DNA of 64,000 nucleotides, from contig WHUZ01000009.1 of NCBI GenBank assembly GCA_015179045.1, forward strand, positions 558,001 through 622,000. Direction: 5' to 3'. Position numbers and translations under genes: made by a program. This document shows positions 32,868 through 44,277 of the stretch, one piece after another (the stretch's first letter is position 1; every line of letters begins with the position of its first letter). The notes under the pieces were generated by a model. The model worked only from the letters and a program-made list of their open reading frames with translations. It made no database searches and was not told the origin of the DNA. Source of the DNA: Kalaharituber pfeilii. Taxonomy: Eukaryota > Ascomycota > Pezizomycetes > Pezizales > Pezizaceae.

Positions 32868-34792
32868 ATTGTACCATACCCTGCGCATCCAATATACCCT
32901 CGTTCTGCAAGTTTCAGCGTCACCGTCAACGGCATTACTTTGCCTGTCATCTCGAACGTCTCTTATGGTTATGTTCACTTTGGAGCGGCCCCAGAGTTCC
33001 GTGGAAGTGGCTGTATTAACGCCAATGATCGAATTACTCTCCGGCACGCAGGTGAGGAAATCCGCTTGCACCGGGTCTCACCAAAGAGACTCAATTTGAC
33101 GACCGTAGCCAATGAGAACGCCCTGTCATTCAAGATGTCGAGCCATGCATATGTGATTGTGCGAATCAGCAGGCATCGAGAGACCTTGATTCTCTGCGAC
33201 CCCGCAGAGGTTGACGTTCCACCGCATGTGGCTGACGGTGTTTTCAACGTCATGGACCCGGCCTGGGGAGCAGATACCACTGCAAGTCACTATGCCACAC
33301 AGGCATTCCAGAGCGCCCTTAACACTGCTGGTGCATATGTGGCCCATATGGATGAGGATGGGGCAAGCGAAATGAGTGGGGACGAGTCTGGTGACTTTCT
33401 AATTCGGCTGTCTGCTTGTTCAACACTAGAGTCAGCTTGCCACGGCAGGCGGTGGCATATGTCCCTGCTAGATTATACCTGCTGCAAAATCTTGTCTTTT
33501 CTTCAAGTACACCTCTGTATCTGGAGCCCAATGCCGTGTTGCGGTTTCTGGTATTCATGCGGACTACATCCCTCACTGACACAAGAATTCTCAGGGGAGG
33601 GACATTACCTGGAGGATTGCGACCGATTTCCGTTCGTCCGACATTCGGTTTACGGGTTGGAGACTATTGATGGGAATGGATATGCCTCGACCTCAGCGAT
33701 GAATCCGAGGATAGGGAATAAATGTTGGTGCCAATCTCGTACCGCAACTTCCGTCTGGAGGGCGTCATTGTGAAAGATTCGGGGTGTTGGAGCGTGACGC
33801 CGATTCGATGCACGAACGTACAGTTAGACCGAGTCAAGTTCTTATTATTCTTTTTTGGTAGTCCTGTCGCTGTTGTCTGTGGATATTTTGATTGTACTGG
33901 GCGTGGATCGCTTTGTGTTTGCTGTGGGTTCCTCTGTATTCATGTACACTCATACAAGTGGAAGGGGAGGACTGTCGCAAACCTACCATGGAACTGTGGG
34001 GTGGATGCCTTGGCATTCCAAGATGCTACGGGGGGCGCACATGATCCGAGGTAAGGGGGGGATGTGATTACTGAAAGGGGAAGGGGTACTGGAAGGTGGA
34101 GGGTATTTCTTGAGGTGGCTGAGGAGGGCCTGTGAAGGAGAGCATCATCGCTACAGGAGAGTTCAATAGAAATGATCATCTCAGCTGCTTGCTCTTGTTC
34201 TTCCCACTAGACCACTTTTTCGGATTTTCCTCCCACAGACTTGAACCGACTTGATATAGGACAGAACGATTTTATTGACCCAATAGAGTGTGTTGACGTA
34301 AAGGTGAAGAATTGCATTGGCGTGAGCTTCGATGATCCTTTTTCAACAAAGACGCGGGCTGTTGACACGGATGTCGCCAAGTCGTGGGCACCAGCGGACC
34401 CGCCTAGGCCGCAGTTCGGGGTCTTGTTTGAGGGGTGTATTGCGCGGACAAGGCTTTGGGTTCAAGGTCGGCCAAGGTATGTGTTTGCCTCAGCGGAACA
34501 TCACGTTCCGTGACTGTGTTGTGTACGATGCGGCCATTGGATTGGGGATCAATCACCGCTACGGCCGGGCCGTTGGTCGATGGGGTGCTTTTTGAGAAGT
34601 GTGAGATTGAGAGAGTGAGTTTGATGTTGGTGGGTGGGTAGAAGGGCGTGGTTTGCGTGTTTCACGGAGATGGAAAGTACGAAGGCGGCAGTGGAGAATG
34701 TGAGGAATGTTATGATAGATGATGTAAGGGTGTGGGAGAGGGGGCAGGAGGTGGCGGTGAGGATTATGAGGGCGAGTGGCGGGTTTAGGTAG
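32868..34792 (+). pseudogene. pectin-lyase-fold (beta-helix) glycosidase, multiply frameshifted
   Basis: Segments in all three frames assemble in the right order into a secreted beta-helix carbohydrate-active protein. They are VTVNGITLPVISNVSYGYVH with YVIVRISRHRETLILCDPAE (32.9-33.33 kb), AVAYVPARLYLLQNLVF (33.45 kb), ITWRIATDFRSSDIRFTG (33.60 kb), IDGNGYASTSAMNPR (33.67 kb), NFRLEGVIVKDSGCWSVTPI (33.74 kb), DIGQNDFIDPIECVDVKVKN (34.24 kb), FRDCVVYDAAIGLGINHRYG (34.51 kb) and AWFACFTEM onward (34.64 kb). The repeated short beta-strand pattern, IDGNG and SGCWSVTP are typical of GH28-like/pectin-lyase superfamily proteins; the exact GH family is uncertain. Two gaps could be introns (about 33.34-33.45 and 33.84-34.23 kb), but at least four other frame changes cannot. 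No intact start was found. Confidence 0.7.
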
Positions 34793-35072
34793 TGATGTTT
34801 AAGAATGTGGCCGAGTTGGAGGTTGTGGTGAGTGACAAGAAGTGTTGTTTGTTGATGGGATGGTGCAGGCTGGAGGGGGAGGGGGAATGGTGGCTGACAG
34901 TGGGAAGGGTTACGGGTTTAAAGTGGAGGTTTGTTGTTGTGATGAAGGATGGTATTGTGGACGATGAAAACAGTGGGTTGCCGAGACTAGGGGGTGGCAT
35001 TAGGAATTTGCGCGTACAGTTGCACAAAATGTATCACGTGATGCGCACCATTGTGGCGAGAGTGAGGGAGGA

Positions 35073-35228
35073 AGTACTGCAAAGAAAAGTACCCGACTGG
35101 CAAATTGGGCACTCGTTCTCCACAAGTATGCCACTCGAATGGATATCCAGCACCGACTGGGAAGGAAGCACGTGAATGCCGATAGTCTCCCTGGAATCCC
35201 TCGTGAAGGGGATGGATACACCACCTGA
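35073..35228 (+). mobile_element. gypsy retrotransposon RNase H C-terminal relic
   Basis: An open frame reads STRLANWALVLHKYATRMDI then QHRLGRKHVNADSLPGIPR and stops. This is the pattern of the end of the Ty3/gypsy RNase H domain, where a 'LxRWAL' helix is followed by 'GxxNxxADxLSR'; here NADSLPG. Neither reverse transcriptase upstream nor integrase downstream could be read, so only a fragment remains. It lies directly after the broken glycosidase gene. Confidence 0.65.
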
Positions 35229-36414
35229 GCCTAGTCCAGATGTCAGAAGATCATCGAGAGGAGATAAAAGGCTAAGTTGCGAACAGACCAACACTTCTGC
35301 TGTTCGGAACAACATGCTAAGACGACCAATATTACGACCCTCAACCTCTCGGATGGTTTTGTTATACATATTGATGAAGGGGAGTGATCTTCTGTGCATT
35401 CCCGAGGCGTTGGTGAATCATATGCTCATGATGAGCATGCGCATACTGGGTATTCATCGTACTTGCAAGAGATCAAGGAACGTGATATATACGCGCTCGT
35501 TGGGTCGAAGGATTGCAGAGTACATCAAATCCTGCCTGTTAAGCAAGCAACGCCCTTTGGGAACATTGCGGCCAACCGTATCACCTACAACAGGGAGTTT
35601 GCGGTTTTTCATTTGCGGTTTATCTTTTCGCGCGGGGTGGGGGGGGGGGGGGTTGTTTGTTTATAAATTTCTTATTTATCGGCGTCCTGTTTTTGTTTTT
35701 GTTTTTTTGATAGATATAGGAATCGATATATATATATACAGATACGGAACGAGGACTGGGGGGGGGGAAGAGGTCGGATGCGGGTGTACGTGTTCAGGGT
35801 AAATATGTATCAGGTAGAAGTTTAGCTATGGACTTACATACCGGTAGGGTCCGGGCGGACCCGTGAGGTCATGGAGCATGAGTCGTGTTAGATACGTGCG
35901 GAGAGAGGTATGTAGGTTTCGAGTGGGTTGGTGGCGGGGAATGGGAAGTATGGCATTGTGTTGTATGGGGTATACATACGCATGAAGTATGTAGTCTATA
36001 TGAGTAAGGGGATCCGCTTGTAGTTTCCCAATCTACTGACGTAAAGACCTGTACTGTACTTATCGGTATAGTTAGTACTTCCTACGGTGGTGGTGGGGTA
36101 TATTACATAGTTGGGACTTGGTCTCTCATATGTACTTTCTAAGTATGTAAGGGAGGATGAAGGATGTAAAGTAGGTAAATTCTTTTTTGCGATATCGTTT
36201 CACGGTGGAAATTAGCACAGTATCAACATAGTGTCTCTCTCCCCCCACCCAAAGAAAAAAAAAAAAAAAAAAAAAAGCCATGTCCAGAAATCAGCATATC
36301 CGTTCCACATTTCCCAGTCTCCAAAAATGCCCCTGCCCTCACCCGCCCCAAGCCAATATCAATAATCTTCCTTATTTTTCCAATACATCATATCAAAAAA
36401 TCACTTGTACGTTT
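35229..36414. other. non-coding interval with low-complexity tracts
   Basis: A frame at 35394-35666 reads protein-like (HTGYSSYLQEIKERDIYALV) but has no start or family. G-runs of 8-13 bases occur near 35638 and 35758. A run of about 23 A at 36255-36278 has no body or duplication of the micro-retroposon type. The last part is the 3' side of the minus-strand dehydrogenase. Confidence 0.45.
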
Positions 36415-37394
36415 TTAACGCGGCGCGGGCATCGTCGCTGCTTCAAATCCGTCAAAGTTGGTCACCTTGACGATATCATGCCAGTGCTCTGCCCACTCCA
36501 TCGACTGCTTCACGCCCGTTTCGATCCAAAACTTGCCTTCGCTGCCCAGCGGTATCCGCCCCGTTAGCGTGCCGGCCTTGCACCCGCTGCGGACCCAGCG
36601 CCCGATGATGTCGTTGACTACCACCTTAGCGCCCTTGGCCGGGTCTCCTGGCTGGTTGCCGTCCACGTTCTTGAAGAGCTTGCGCTGGATCACGGCGTCA
36701 TAGTCCGCAATTGCGTTGTTGGCCTGGCCGGTGTTAGTGAGGATGGGGGTCCGGAAGTAGCCGGGCTCGAGGCTGGTGACTTCGATGTTGAGGTGGGTGA
36801 GCTCGGCGCGTTGGGCGAGGGCGATCATGGAGATGGCGGCTTTGGTGCCACAGTATGGTCCAATGCCGGCCCTGGTGCCGTGGGCCCCGACGGAGGAGAC
36901 GTGCATGACCAGGCCGAGGCGGCGCGCGCGGAGGCTGGGGAGAAGGGCGTTGGTGACTTTGACGGGGCCGAAGACGTTGGCAGAGAACAGGGATTCGAGT
37001 TCTTCTGGACTGTGAGCGGGAGATCTGTGTTAGTATAACGTACACATATGTTGAAGGATGTCAAGTGTGTGGATCATGCAACTCACGTATTCTCTTCTGT
37101 GGCGCCCTCAGCAAAGAAACCTGCGTTGTTGATGAGGATGTCGACGTGCCCATAGATGGGTAGAGCCTTGTCATTGATGATCTGCTTGATCTCCTGGAAG
37201 GAGGCGTTGGGGTCGAGTTGGAGGAGTGCAGCACCAGCGGCCTGCAGCTCGAGCATTCCCTTGGAGGTGGTCGAGCGGGAGGCAGCGATGACTTTGTAGT
37301 TGTGGCGGAGGAAGGCTTCGACGAAGTGCTTTCCGAGGCCACCAGAGGCGCCGGTGACGAGGGCAACAAGCTGGGATTCGGTTGGGGCGGCCAT
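36415..37394 (-). CDS. short-chain dehydrogenase/reductase (SDR)
   Basis: An NAD(P)-dependent oxidoreductase with a Rossmann fold. Two exons on the minus strand, 37394-37087 and 37009-36415, flank a 77-nt GTGAGT...CAG intron with a CTAAC-type branch site; the product is 300 residues. Visible motifs are TGASGGLG (14-21, cofactor binding), NNAG (89-92), and the catalytic triad region SS (141-142) with YCGTK (Y155, K159). This matches classical SDRs in order and spacing. The substrate cannot be deduced. No signal peptide is present, so it is probably cytosolic. The nearest genes are more than 1 kb away and either broken or unrelated. Confidence 0.92.
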
Positions 37395-37537
37395 TGTGGT
37401 GGAGGCTTTGGAAGACGGAATTGGAGGGCTGGGTTGGAGTGGCGGTGGTTGGGCCTGTAGAGACGGGCTGCTGTGGAGGAGCTTGAGATAGTGGTGATTG
37501 CGATGATGATGATGATGAAGGGCGAGCAGACGCCCCT

Positions 37538-37546
37538 CTTTATATC
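37538..37546 (-). promoter_or_regulatory. TATA-like box of the SDR gene
   Basis: GATATAAAG on the minus strand lies about 145 bp upstream of the SDR start codon, at a usual distance for a fungal TATA box followed by a leader of about 100 nt. Confidence 0.4.
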
Positions 37547-37807
37547 AACTTCCTGAACATATTTCTCGACGGGCGCCCATCGCGGGAGGGCCGGGGGCCA
37601 ACGCCGAGTGCTTGCATGCCGTACTGCACAATGGCGCCAGCAAAGGCCGACTGCCCCACGAACTGCGGCGCGCACCGGTGAGTGCCATACCGGCAGCCGG
37701 CGTAGCAGTTGCATGTTCTCACAGCTGCTTATCATACTGTGCGCAGTGTCGATGTGGTTCGGTTGCTGACTCAGTAGTCTGGCTGCCTCCCGACGGGGTA
37801 GCTGCAA

Positions 37808-40440
37808 TGTGGGGGGGAGTTTCCTGATGCGAGGGCGTCGGCCGCCTGCGTTGTCTCCGACGGACGCACGGCGGTTTCGGTGCTGCTACTGGCGGCTTGG
37901 CGGAAGTGGGTGCGCACGGTCGAAGCGGGGGGGCTGTCGTTTGCGCCGGCAAGGTATGGTGCAAGGTATGGTGCAAGATGCATCTGCACCGTGTCAGACT
38001 GCTGATGGAGCCCATGGCCCTGAGGTCCAGGCCTGCCTGTCCGTCGCTAGCACCCACGGTAGTACTCCTGCGTGGGCGCCTTCAGCGGCCCCCCCGAGCC
38101 ACTTTTTAGCCCATGCGTTAACTCCGATTGAAATGTCACAAAGTTCACCCCGACACCTTTCGCGGGCGTATGGGGCGACCATACTGTACGAAAAAAACCC
38201 CGTTTTTTATAACCGTGATGTTATTGTGAGTGGGCGAATTTCTGTTAGTGTTGAGAATGGGTTCTTATACAAGGTTCATGCGCAACCTGTTTGTTGTGGG
38301 AAAACGGTTTTGCAGCGAAAAAATGGTTAGGTCACACCAAGTGGTTAGCATAAACACCTCGTTTAAGGATATAACTCTATGCCTATCCAAATGGTATTCT
38401 GATGATCACGATATAGCTTTACAACAGTGTAGTCCTTGACTCTGTATACTTATTTTAACTGTATCCTCATCACAATTATATAAACTACTGCATAATATGG
38501 TACACCATTGTAAATTTTGAAGTACTAGTACATAATTTATAAAACTAGACTACCTCTAATAAATTACATAACCATAAGATAGTTTCCATTCCTCTTATTA
38601 TAATGAAGATTTCCTGAACAAGTGAAAGATAATTAGCTAGCAATATATGATACAACTTTAATATATGAAACAGTATACATGCTTTTATAGTCTTATAAGA
38701 AAGAAGATAAGATTAAGTCTAAAAGTAGCAAATGTTTAAGACTGTTGAGTGAATGAGATTGTAAATATCAGAATGAGTGAGATTGTGAATAGAGTTGTAA
38801 TGAGTAAGATTTTATGAGTAGGCTTATTGTAATAAGGGTGGTAAATGCAGAGAGTTACCGTCCGCCAGGCCAAAAAGACACTTGACTAGCGATTAGTCCT
38901 CTGTGTAGCTCAAATAGCACTCATTTATACAACTGTGACACTTTCCGGCTGTCGCATTTTGCCTGCATCACATATGCATGCGTACATTCGAGTCCACCGA
39001 CTGCCCACCTACGGTTACAGTGAGCCCGTAACAGTTATAAGTGTGAGAATGAGTAGGATTTTGTAAGTGAGGGCTATGAGGCGGAATCATCAAAGTGAGT
39101 AGAACTGTGTGCCCAGGGTTGTAAACACTAGACTTAGCAGCTGTCAGAGTGAGTAGAATTGTGTAAGTAGAATTGTGTGAGTAGAATTGGGTGGGCAGGG
39201 CTGCAAGTATCAAAAGGGGGCAGGATTACCGAACCAGGATTATGTTACAGTGAGTAGGATTGTGAAGTAGAAGTGATAGAGCAATGAGACTGATAAATTA
39301 AAGGAGTAAATGAAGTGGAAGTGTGGATGAAGTGGAGGAGTGGATGGAGTAGATGAGTGGATAGAATGGAAGAGTAAGTGTGAAGAAGTGGGTGGAGTAG
39401 AGGAATATGAAAGCTAAGTGAGAAAGGCTTGGCACGTTGTAGTCTGGTTGCACTCCTCCCTAGACAGTCTGGTCCTCTCCTCTGTAGAACTCACAAGACT
39501 AGGCCTAGCCAACTATACTTATCGGTAAACTTAGTAATCTAGTTAATCCTACTGCTAATTTGGTATAGTCAAGTGGTACTCCACTGGCCTCATCAATATG
39601 TACATGTAGCTTCAAGATGGGAATGGTATCAGAGTCCCAAATAGATTTAAAGAAATCTTAATAGCCAACAAGATTCAGGTAGTTGGAACTAAGAAACGGC
39701 AGATACCCAGTGAATTAATTCAGTTTTCTAGTGAATGCTGTTAAATTTTACTAAAACCATTTAATCTAAAAGCGGTGTTATCACGGGTATTTCAAGTTTA
39801 ACGGTTTGAAAACTATGAACTGCTCCAATGTCCTCAGCATTACTGAAACCACAATAGTAATTCTGTACTAAACCATGCCAAACTAAATCTAACACTATCT
39901 AATATTAATTATTGTGTCACACGGAACCAAACTCGTGACCCAAAGTGGGGGTTTTTTCGTACAGTACATGCAGTCTAGATGCATCGTTGCGCCGTGCGAC
40001 TATCGGTTAAGATGGGTACCCCATGGGATATTTGACTGGTCTCCAATGTGGAGAAGCAGTATGGTGGTGGTAGGGACCCCCTGTCGACCAGAATTATTGA
40101 CCGCAACAAGAATTTATGTTTTCATCACCCAACTACATCAGATTAAGAGATAAATGTACTATTTCGTCTGCTCTACAAATCTCCCATCTCCAAATCTAAA
40201 AAAAAAGTGGTATTGAGAAATATAAGAGCAAAAATTTTAGTCTCTTGATATGGAGAGCCTCTGCCGTGTTACATGCCAAGACGCCTAGAATTGCAGAATC
40301 AGTACTAGCATAAATTGAACAATTACCATATACGGGAACGATCTACCAGCTTGATCATACATATACATGTTGTGTAAACTCATCTGCATCCATCTACCAT
40401 AGTACGTCAACAAAGTAAGATCAGAAATAGAGTTAAGCAC
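37808..40440. repeat. AT-rich decayed repeat DNA
   Basis: From about 38.3 kb onward the sequence becomes AT-rich, with many TA steps and no usable frame. It contains a 14-bp tandem repeat GTAGAATTGTGTRA (39152-39193, three copies), related GAGTGAGATTGTGAAT motifs at 38.75-38.82 kb, and degenerate purine-rich GGATGGAGTAGATGA-like units at 39.30-39.41 kb. No transposase or polymerase relic is readable. The composition fits an old mutated repeat block, but that origin is inferred. Confidence 0.5.
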
Positions 40441-40602
40441 TTGAGGAACCATTAGTCGTAAATTATCCTCACAATTACTGCAAGCATATTTTTGCTGCTG
40501 ACGAAAAAAAAAAAAACATTCAAACCAAATTCAACACACAATGAAAACGAGGATAAAGTAGAATCCAAATGTATACCTGTTGCCAAAGTTAAAAAAATGC
40601 TA

Positions 40603-41199
40603 TGGTGCCGGCCAGCATTAGTAAGCAGCACCATATGTGCCATTTTGCTGCTTAAGCAATCGCGCACCCTTCAGCCACGGTCACTTTACACGGTCGCATT
40701 ACACGCTCGCTTTACGTCTACAGCTGCCCACGCTCGCACCACTCATAGAAGGATTTTCCAGAGTCTATTGCAGGTCTACGAGAAACTATACCCAAAGCTC
40801 TTTTTTCTATTTCAGACATCTCTATTTGGCGTTATTATAATAAGTGTCTTCATATTATGCAGGCATATAAGGATGGCCATCAATATGGTACAGAGGCCTT
40901 CAAAAATCATGTATATATAAGTCACCGGTGGGGAACCCTTTGATGACTAATCTATTTGTATGGGGCTTGGCATGTAACATTTGCTACATTTCCTAAGAAA
41001 GGAAAAAACTTTGAACCTTTTCAGTTTTACAACGAATAAAGATTTTGCCATGAAAATATCATAGAATGATAGAGCGTCTCAAATAGTATAGATTTTTGAT
41101 ATTTCTACCTTAGTTCATATCAGGTTGTGGTTGCTGATAGGTTTTGCGTTGCGTTGGTTGTGTCGCAAATTTCATGTTGATTATTAACTTCCGGCACCA
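40603..41199 (+). mobile_element. Tc1/mariner element A, 597-bp deletion derivative
   Basis: The element begins TGGTGCCGG and ends CCGGCACCA, with a TA dinucleotide on each outer side (40601-40602, 41200-41201), the target duplication of the Tc1/mariner superfamily. Its left part matches the 5' end of element B and its right 200 bp match the 3' end of B, in the opposite orientation. The whole transposase region is deleted, so it is a MITE-like non-autonomous copy. Identity to B is high but with many point changes. Confidence 0.85.
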
Positions 41200-41332
41200 T
41201 ATAGATCAGAATATACTTACTGTCAGGAACCGAGGTCAAGTTCGTTGTAGAAATACTCTGTATGCGGCGACGCCGAGAAAGTGCCAGGTAGTCTCATGCC
41301 AAGACCCTCTTTTTGAATGAAACACCACCATA

Positions 41333-42990
41333 TGGTGCCGGGCGGACATGGAAATCGCCAACCTAACACAAAACCTATCAACAACCACAACATGAGCTAA
41401 AAGTATCAAAAATTTGTTAGTATTTGAGACACTCTATCACTCTATGACTTTTTTCATGGTTGAAATCTTTATTCATTGCAAAACTGATAAGGCTCAAAGT
41501 TTTTTTTTACTTTGTTAGGAAACCTACAGCTAAGGGTACAAATGTACCTTTAATATTGCCATAAAAACAACCCCAGACCATCAAAGAAACTCCCTTGCCC
41601 TTTCTTCTTGGTTGAATGCAGTCGGAATTCCACTTTTCATGGGGAAATCGGAAGACCCACATTTGCCGGGGAAATCGGAAGACCCACATTTTGCCGGGAT
41701 TCTTCCGATTTCCCCACACTGCATTCATCACTCCAAATTGTTGATTGCAAGTCTTCTACTGTCCAATCCTCGCGTTCTAGTGCCCATTGGAGTCTTGCCG
41801 CAGCTCGTTTGGGCGTTAATTTCGGTCGTTTCTTGGCCAACTACTTGTGCAAGCCTAGGTAGCGACTAATGGTCCGTAAGCAGCATACTCCTTGAACTTC
41901 CTTGCGTGGAGCTGCTTTATGCATTCGAACATATTGCCAAATATACCACCGCTCTCTTCTGTTCAATTTAGGGGGTCTGCCGATTTGAGGGAGGTTTTTC
42001 ATCGGTTTGCCGAATTTCGCATCGCACAAAACGAAATTTTTGATAGTTGACTAAGGACATCTAACTATGCAGCTAATCAAACTAATTTGAAATCTAAAAT
42101 AGAGAAGGGCAATTATCATACCCTTTTCCTTGTTGGTCATCTCTCGTCGGGTCGTTTTGGGCTGCAAGGTGGTACAAAATAATAACTGCGTTGTTGTTTT
42201 CATCACGTGCGCCCAGACCTTTTCACCAAGAACTTTTGACCAGTGACTGTACATGCCAAGCCTCATACAAATGGATTAGTCATCAAAGGGCTCCCCCTTC
42301 TTGCACCCGCCTGTGGATATGATTTTTGAAGGCCTCTGTACCATATTGGCGGTCATCATTATATTCCTGCATAATACAAACGCACTTATTATAAGAATGT
42401 CAAATAGAGATATCTGAAATAGAAAGAAAAGCTTTGGGTATAGTTTCTCATAAACCTGCCAAAGAATATTATACTCAGAGTTCCCACAAGTATATTTCTT
42501 TGCTGTACGCCAAATTAGCTCTATAAAACAATATGTCCCCATGCCTTAATCATATCTTGTAACTTGCCCTTTTCTCTTTGAAATCTCGGTCATTTGCTAG
42601 TATATAAACGATGTGCACAGCAGTCAACTATATGACTGTTAGTACATTCTGGTTTACAGCCTAAGTGCAAGCCCTGTTTCCATAGACCACGTTCAATAAG
42701 AACTTGTCGTATACCCTTTAGTTGACCTCGTAAAGCACAACACTATGGTCTAATGGGAAAATCATAGATTGAGAACGTAACTTGGAATGAATAAACCCTT
42801 CGCGCATAATAGGTTGCTTTCCAACAGGTCCTAGATAAAGTAGACACAAGGTAAGTTCTGTGTAAGCGACCGTCAGGGCCTGAAACGTGCGATTGCTCAC
42901 AATTCTTGCCAGCAAACTGACACATATGGTGCTGCTTATTAATGCGGGCTGGCAATGTTACAACATGTCCGCTTTTAACTTCCAGCACCA
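41333..42990 (-). mobile_element. Tc1/mariner element B, 1658 bp, minus orientation
   Basis: It is bounded by TGGTGCCGG at the left and CCAGCACCA at the right, again with TA on both outer sides (41331-41332 and 42991-42992). It carries the transposase relic described separately and inverted homology to element A. The gap between A and B is only 131 bp. The element lacks the distal part of the transposase gene, so it too is non-autonomous. Confidence 0.88.
41507..42150 (-). pseudogene. Tc1-like transposase relic
   Basis: Minus-strand segments read, in order, IGRPPKLNRRERWYIWQYVR and LRTISRYLGLHK (helix-turn-helix region, 42029-41841), KRPKLTPKRAAARLQWALER (41834-41775), TIWSDECSV with the first catalytic Asp (about 41740-41714), and KGKGVSLMVWGCFYGN (41600-41545), then a stop near 41507. 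A stop interrupts the frame after LGLHK, and the segment between the first Asp and KGKG carries a tandem duplication. The second and third catalytic acidic residues are absent, because the gene ends where the element's 3' end begins. It is inactive. Confidence 0.82.
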
Positions 42991-42992
42991 TA

Positions 42993-44179
42993 GCCCTGAG
43001 ACTGTATTCCGCGACCCAGCGGTTTCCGAGGCTTCGATGTTCCTGTAGTGGCTTCTGGGGCAAGCGTCAGTGAAGTCAATATTAGAGATTTTTTGGCAGT
43101 ACAAACATGACAAACCGAAGCGCAAATTTAAATGTCACCTTGTTGGAAATCGACTGCTACCGATTAACATGTTGGTACTGTCTATCATGACCGTTTCACG
43201 CTCTTTATGAGGGAAGAGTATAAGGCATTTAAAGGGATAAGAAACTTTGCAGAACGCCTGATGGCTAAGCCATTCATTGTGGTGGCATCATTCGGTGAGA
43301 GGATGAGATGAGCTCTTCTCCTCACCAGCGATGTAGAGGGACAAGAAGGATGCAGTCTCATAAGATGCAAGTGCTGCTACTTGATTACATCTCAATGAAC
43401 TCTATTACTAAGATGTATCTACCAAATTCTCAGCCCCGCAAAGTGCGCCTACTGTATACGGAATTACTGCCAATTGCGGCATAGGGGAAGTGAAATCACT
43501 TCTCCTCTCCTCCTCCTCCTCCTCCCTCCTCCCCCTCGTCTCTCCTTCTCCCTGCTTCTCCCTCTCCCTTCCTCTCCCTGTCCTTGCCTCTACGTATTTT
43601 GAACCTCAAGCCTTTTGCCCTTTCCATCCTAACCCTCAATTCATAGATCGACTCCCCTCATCTAAACTGCTGCACCGGAGAACTAACTTTGATTACTGGA
43701 TATCTTGTCTCCTCTGTTGCTATCAACTCGTGCTCCCAGGCATAAACTTTTGCTCTCTCCTTACCGTTACTCCTACAGCGTGTGAACAGAAATATGATTA
43801 CGGACTCGTTTCTTGATGTCTTTGAACTGTCCAGTCTAGTCCCAGAAAGATATCAATGCTTCTCGACGCCTAGTAACTCCAAATTTGTCCATCGAGGCTA
43901 ATTGCAAGTTATGTTCTTTCTATTCCAATTTTCATCCACATGTTCAATTACACCTGTATCTTGCTAATACTAGTAACTTGAAGATATGTTAAAAAACATG
44001 CTGCGCAGAAGTGCAACATACTGGTCTCAGATATAGCTAGGGCAGTTCAGCACAATTGCCTAAGCCCCATGATGCGCGAATTTCTTCGATATTTTCAAGG
44101 ATATCAGAAGAAAAGGAGAATTATTCGTGTAATCTGGTGCAGCAGTTGAGCTTTGCAAGTGTTCTGCTGTAGCCAGTCT
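42993..44179. other. gene-free interval with CT-rich microsatellite
   Basis: No gene. A (TCC)n/CT-rich tract at 43500-43580 produces a spurious serine/leucine/proline frame on the plus strand. Confidence 0.55.
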
Positions 44180-44277
44180 GACGCAGATTAATTTTTTATT
44201 TTTTATTTATTTATTTATTTTTTTTGTATCATTACTCGCGTGCCGCCTGGTAGGCTATGGCGAGTGCCAGACGCAGA
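44180..44277 (-). mobile_element. micro-retroposon copy 7
   Basis: A minus-strand copy with the 8-bp repeat GACGCAGA at 44180-44187 and 44270-44277. On the plus strand a T-rich tail of about 38 bp, including ATTT repeats, precedes GTATCATTACTCGCG, TGCCGCCTGGTAGGC and CTATGGCGAG. The stem is GCCT/AGGC with a three-base loop. The tail has evolved into a short tandem repeat. Confidence 0.8.

Noticed and set aside
36250..36280. A run of about 23 A near the SDR gene as a further micro-retroposon copy
   Set aside because: It lacks any part of the TAATGATATT body and no direct repeat flanks it. Runs at 11470, 44707, 52599 and 55214 were dismissed for the same reason.
43490..43816. 108-codon Ser/Leu/Pro-rich frame as a secreted protein
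   Set aside because: It is produced by a CT-rich microsatellite and has no sensible remainder.
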